A DNA stretch of 9,570 nt. Origin: JBGOUJ01 sp041477005. Lineage in GTDB: Bacteria > Acidobacteriota > Terriglobia > Bryobacterales > JACQDG01. The first letter of the stretch is position 1. Each line of letters opens with the position of its first letter. Under the pieces are notes generated by a model. It searched no databases, was not told the DNA's origin, and worked only from the letters and a program-made list of their open reading frames with translations. Where the stretch lies: positions 1 through 9,570 of the forward strand of contig JBGOUJ010000276.1 in NCBI GenBank assembly GCA_041477005.1. The letters run 5' to 3'. Made by a program: the position numbers and the translations under genes. This document shows positions 7,543 to 9,570 of this stretch, piece after piece.

Positions 7543-7570
7543 ATTTGCGATTTGTCGATTTGTTGATTGA
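7543..7570. repeat. Degenerate tandem ATTTGTNG repeat
   Basis: Successive units read ATTTGCG, ATTTGTCG, ATTTGTTG and then ATTGA, a 7-8 base period in an otherwise GC-rich gap, just upstream of rfaE2. On the minus strand it reads as AAATCGACAAATCGCAAAT. It looks like slippage-prone intergenic sequence and does not seem to code. Confidence 0.55.
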
Positions 7571-7776
7571 CAGCGGCCGCAGAATTAACAGACGCGGCAG
7601 GGCCGCCCCGCGCGCGCACCCCGCGACCGCGGCCAACACCACGCGCATCGGCGCCTCATCGAGAAGCGCCCGCACGCTGCTGCTGGCCATCCGGCACGAT
7701 CGACCCCCACAAACCGGATCTCGACCTTCCCCGCCCCCACCGCCAGCGCCGCCGCCTGGGGAGCTGAGGGGGCGCT

Positions 7777-7799
7777 AAGACCCGGGGCGAGCGGGTCTT
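7777..7799 (+). terminator. Candidate intrinsic terminator
   Basis: AAGACCCG (7777-7784) pairs perfectly with CGGGTCTT (7792-7799) around a 7-base loop (GGGCGAG). On the plus strand a pyrimidine tract, CCTTTCTC, follows. No recognised plus-strand gene ends just before it, so it may stop stray transcription or mark an unrecognised short transcript. Confidence 0.45.
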
Positions 7800-7801
7800 C
7801 C

Positions 7802-7826
7802 TTTCTCAATGCCTCCATTTCTCAAT
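7802..7826. repeat. Direct repeat of TTTCTCAAT
   Basis: Two exact copies of TTTCTCAAT (7802-7810 and 7818-7826) lie 16 bases apart, followed by a looser CCTCGATTCTCC at 7828-7839. The sequence is T/C-rich, unlike the neighbouring genes. Confidence 0.5.
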
Positions 7827-7876
7827 TCCTCGATTCTCCGTCTACTGCTTTCTTCCTGGCGGGCTCAGGCGTATCC

Positions 7877-7908
7877 CTTATCGCCTCAGATAGAGGCGCA
7901 CTGATAAG
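7877..7908 (+). promoter_or_regulatory. Bulged hairpin and TANNNT box just upstream of the AAA+ gene
   Basis: An outer stem CTTAT/ATAAG (7877-7881 with 7904-7908) and an inner stem CGCCTC/GAGGCG (7882-7887 with 7893-7898) enclose an AGATA loop, with a 5-base bulge on the 3' side. The structure ends nine bases before the GTG start. It could be an operator dyad or an RNA element. TAAGCT at 7905-7910 may be a -10 box, in which case the dyad lies in promoter DNA and the transcript would begin at or next to the GTG. Confidence 0.35.
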
Positions 7909-7917
7909 CTACTTTTC

Positions 7918-9183
7918 GTGACGACCTTGGCGACCCCAACAGAAGTTCCGGCGCAGACGTTCCGGCCCCGGAATCCCGTGACCCTACAGGATGCCGGTCT
8001 GAACCAGAACATGCTGGTCGACTTGATGCTCAAGCTGACCCTGCTCGAGGGAGCGACGACTCTGGCGACGCTGGCCTCGCATATGAAGGTCAGCATGACC
8101 ATCATGGATCAGCTTTTCCGGTATTTCCGGCGGGAGCAGTTGTGTGAAGTCAAGGGGATGGCCGGCAACGATTACGAGCTGAGCCTGTCGGCGGCGGGGC
8201 GCAAGCTGGCGCAGGACCGCTACGCGATCAGCCAGTACATCGGGCCGGCGCCGGTGAAGCTGAACGACTACTGCCATGCGGTGAAAGAGCAGACGGCGCG
8301 GCATCCGGTATCGCGGACGCTTTTGTCGGAAGTGTTTTTCGACCTGGTGATGCCGGACTCGATGTTGGACCAGATTGGGCCGGCCGTTCTGTCGGGGACG
8401 ACGATCTTCCTGTACGGCCCCACCGGCAACGGCAAAACCAGCATTGCCGAGCGGCTGGTGCGGATTTACAAAGACTACGTTTACATCCCCTTCGCCATCG
8501 AAGTCGAGGGGCAGATCATCAACATCTACGATTCGGTGGTGCACCAAACGGTGGATGTGGATGACGATGTCGATCCGCGGTGGCTGCTCTGCCGGCGGCC
8601 CTGCATCGCGGTGGGCGGCGAGCTGGTGCCGGAAATGCTCGAGCTGCGGTTTGACGAGACGCTGGGCTTTTACTCCGCGCCGCTGCAGATGAAGGCCAAC
8701 AACGGGCTGTTCATCATCGACGACTTCGGGCGGCAGATGATCAACCCGCGCGACCTGTTGAACCGCTGGATCGTGCCTCTGGACCGGCGGGTGGATTTCC
8801 TTTCGCTGCGCACCGGCGTGAAGTTCCCCATTCCGTTCGAGACGCTGGTGGTGTTTTCGACCAACCTGGACCCGCGGCAGCTCGCCGATGAAGCGTTCTT
8901 GCGACGCATTCAGAACAAGATCAAGGTCGATACGATCTCGGTTGAGCAATTCGATCACATCCTGGAGCGGGTGTGTGCGGATTACCAGGTCGAGTTCGAT
9001 GCGGAGATGGCGGCTTACCTGCGCGAGAAGTGCAATCCGGACGGCAAAGGCGTGCTCCGGGCCTGCTATCCGCGCGACATGTTGCGGATCCTGCAGAGCA
9101 TTGCCGATTATGAGAACCGGGCGCCGGAGCTCAGCCGGCAGGACTTGGATCGGGCGCTGAACCTCTACTTCGCGAAGACCTAG
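7918..9183 (+). CDS. AAA+ ATPase with N-terminal winged-helix-like domain
   Basis: A 421-residue protein, probably cytoplasmic (no signal or membrane segment). Residues about 28-110 look like a winged-helix region: helices with LNQNMLVDLMLKLTLLEG and TLASHMKVSMTIMDQLFRYF, then a likely wing (KGMAGNDYELSLSAAGRKLA). The AAA+ core has Walker A GPTGNGKTS (167-175, Lys173), Walker B LFIIDDFG (Asp268-Asp269), sensor 1 in VVFSTN (Asn316), candidate arginine fingers Arg329/Arg330 in LRRIQNKI, and a sensor 2-like YPRDMLRIL near the C-terminus. The second Walker B acid is Asp where Glu is common. This matches a conserved family usually named only 'AAA family ATPase' or 'ATPase with chaperone activity'; the substrate is unknown. 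The Walker B and sensor region slightly recalls the PrkA and MoxR branches. The GTG start has no Shine-Dalgarno, but the frame has no better start before the conserved helices. A deaminase gene follows 47 bases on. Confidence 0.85.
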   Translation: MTTLATPTEVPAQTFRPRNPVTLQDAGLNQNMLVDLMLKLTLLEGATTLATLASHMKVSMTIMDQLFRYFRREQLCEVKGMAGNDYELSLSAAGRKLAQDRYAISQYIGPAPVKLNDYCHAVKEQTARHPVSRTLLSEVFFDLVMPDSMLDQIGPAVLSGTTIFLYGPTGNGKTSIAERLVRIYKDYVYIPFAIEVEGQIINIYDSVVHQTVDVDDDVDPRWLLCRRPCIAVGGELVPEMLELRFDETLGFYSAPLQMKANNGLFIIDDFGRQMINPRDLLNRWIVPLDRRVDFLSLRTGVKFPIPFETLVVFSTNLDPRQLADEAFLRRIQNKIKVDTISVEQFDHILERVCADYQVEFDAEMAAYLREKCNPDGKGVLRACYPRDMLRILQSIADYENRAPELSRQDLDRALNLYFAKT

Positions 9184-9195
9184 AACGTGGATCGA

Positions 9196-9210
9196 AGGCC
9201 CCCCGGGCCT
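9196..9210 (+). other. Short GC hairpin between the AAA+ and deaminase genes
   Basis: AGGCCC (9196-9201) pairs perfectly with GGGCCT (9205-9210) around a CCC loop, 13 bases after the AAA+ stop. No T-run follows (AATCACG), so it may be a weak terminator or 3'-end structure. It may also be a chance result of GC richness. Confidence 0.35.
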
Positions 9211-9218
9211 AATCACGC

Positions 9219-9224
9219 TATCAT
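9219..9224 (+). promoter_or_regulatory. Possible -10 box (TATCAT) for the deaminase gene
   Basis: TATCAT differs from TATAAT at one position and lies six bases before the GTG at 9231, so transcription would begin at or next to the start codon. No clear -35 box is seen, because the GC hairpin occupies that region. Confidence 0.35.
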
Positions 9225-9230
9225 GGCTCC

Positions 9231-9570
9231 GTGGACCTGGCCTTTCCTAAGGCGGAACTCCATTTACATCTAGAAGGCGCGATTGAGCCGGCAACGGTTT
9301 GCGAGCTGGCGGCGCGTCGGGGCATCGCCCTGAACGAGCGGGAGGTCGTCGAGCGCTACCACTACGACGACTTTCTCGGGTTCTTGCAGGCCTTCAAATG
9401 GGTGATCGGATTTCTAAATACACCGGAAGATTATCAACTGGCGGCGTATCACATGCTCGAGAGACTGGCGGCGCAAAACGTCCGGTATGTGGAGGTGTAC
9501 TTCAGCGCGGGGATTTGCTTGTGGAGAAAGCTGGATGTGGCCCCGATCCTGGAGGCGCTGGAGCACGCCC
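9231..9570 (+). CDS. Adenosine deaminase family enzyme, 3' partial
   Basis: 113 complete codons are visible before the window ends. The N-terminus FPKAELHLHLEGAIEPAT has the metal-binding HxH pair (H11, H13) that opens the TIM-barrel of adenosine deaminases, and NVRYVEVYFSAG is the typical second strand region. Members deaminate adenosine or related 6-aminopurine nucleosides using zinc. The catalytic HAGE and the later His and Asp metal ligands lie beyond the window, so the substrate cannot be fixed. Adenosine, adenine and aminodeoxyfutalosine (menaquinone pathway) deaminases share this N-terminus. The GTG at 9231 is the start: the ATG at 9223 is in another frame and meets a TAG after 16 codons, whereas the conserved PKAELHLHLEG begins five residues after the GTG. 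No Shine-Dalgarno is present. It follows the AAA+ gene by 47 bases and may be co-transcribed or use its own promoter. Confidence 0.9.
   Translation, partial: MDLAFPKAELHLHLEGAIEPATVCELAARRGIALNEREVVERYHYDDFLGFLQAFKWVIGFLNTPEDYQLAAYHMLERLAAQNVRYVEVYFSAGICLWRKLDVAPILEALEHA

Larger units (their letters stand above)
7526..7917. other. Gene-free stretch between rfaE2 and the AAA+ gene
   Basis: This 392-base divergent gap has no protein I can recognise. Frames here are short and of biased composition (Pro/Arg/Ala-rich). A 50-codon minus-strand frame (7690-7538), which starts MASSSVRALLDEAP, sits 12 bases before rfaE2. A second minus frame from 7818 contains VGAGKVEIRFVGVDRAG. Together they could be remnants of a decayed gene, but I cannot name one. 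Real elements seen are two short tandem repeats (7543-7570, 7802-7826), a terminator-like hairpin (7777-7799) and a bulged hairpin (7877-7908). Confidence 0.6.

Noticed and set aside
7538..7690. 50-codon minus-strand frame (MASSSVRALLDEAP start) just upstream of rfaE2
   Set aside because: It has a passable composition and spacing for a small upstream gene, but no recognised family, and its last codons are the ATTTGTNG repeat. It is treated as a possible remnant only.
7545..7778. 77-codon plus-strand frame ending just before the terminator-like hairpin
   Set aside because: Its position is attractive, but the product is Arg/Pro/Ala-biased with a poly-proline tail, begins in the tandem repeat, and has no ribosome site or domain.
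7984..9216. 410-codon minus-strand open frame opposite the AAA+ gene
   Set aside because: It is a shadow. The plus frame carries all AAA+ motifs in order, while the minus translation is His/Arg/Gln-rich and unrecognisable.

Overview
The window looks like chromosomal DNA from a GC-rich member of the Acidobacteriota, probably the Solibacter/Bryobacter branch. The best pointer is the partial secreted protein at the left edge. It ends in the TIGR03437-type C-terminal domain, a family expanded in Solibacter relatives, and it also carries a reelin-like 'choice-of-anchor V' domain. The heptose-activating enzyme indicates a Gram-negative envelope. The lineage is inferred from protein families, not from a marker gene.

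Layout, left to right. (1) Bases 1-917, minus strand: a secreted protein cut by the window edge, with a signal peptide and a C-x4-C-H motif; it starts at GTG. (2) Bases 918-1048: a divergent intergenic region with an inverted repeat. (3) Bases 1049-3331, plus strand: a Cu(+)-exporting P1B-type ATPase whose N-terminus has a YHS domain and a heavy-metal-binding domain in place of the usual HMA domains. (4) Bases 3332-3647: gene-free, with a strong GC hairpin and a degenerate TTTGCG phrase repeat. (5) Bases 7525-3648, minus strand: a two-gene unit, rfaE2 (ADP-heptose synthesis) followed by mfd (transcription-repair coupling factor), overlapping by four bases (TTGA). (6) Bases 7526-7917: gene-free, with two short tandem phrase repeats, a terminator-like hairpin and a bulged hairpin just before the next start. 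(7) Bases 7918-9183, plus strand: an AAA+ ATPase with an N-terminal winged-helix-like region. (8) From base 9231, plus strand: the first 113 codons of an adenosine deaminase family enzyme, cut by the window end.

The genes do not form one pathway. The copper pump stands alone, with no chaperone or regulator gene visible. rfaE2 and mfd appear co-transcribed and translationally coupled although their roles are unrelated. The AAA+ gene and the deaminase gene are 47 bases apart on the same strand. Both begin with GTG, lack a Shine-Dalgarno sequence and have a TANNNT box 6-7 bases before the start, which suggests leaderless transcripts. I see no mobile element, CRISPR array, tRNA or rRNA. The best candidate for under-described biology is the AAA+ protein. 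Most of the rest is ordinary housekeeping and accessory content.
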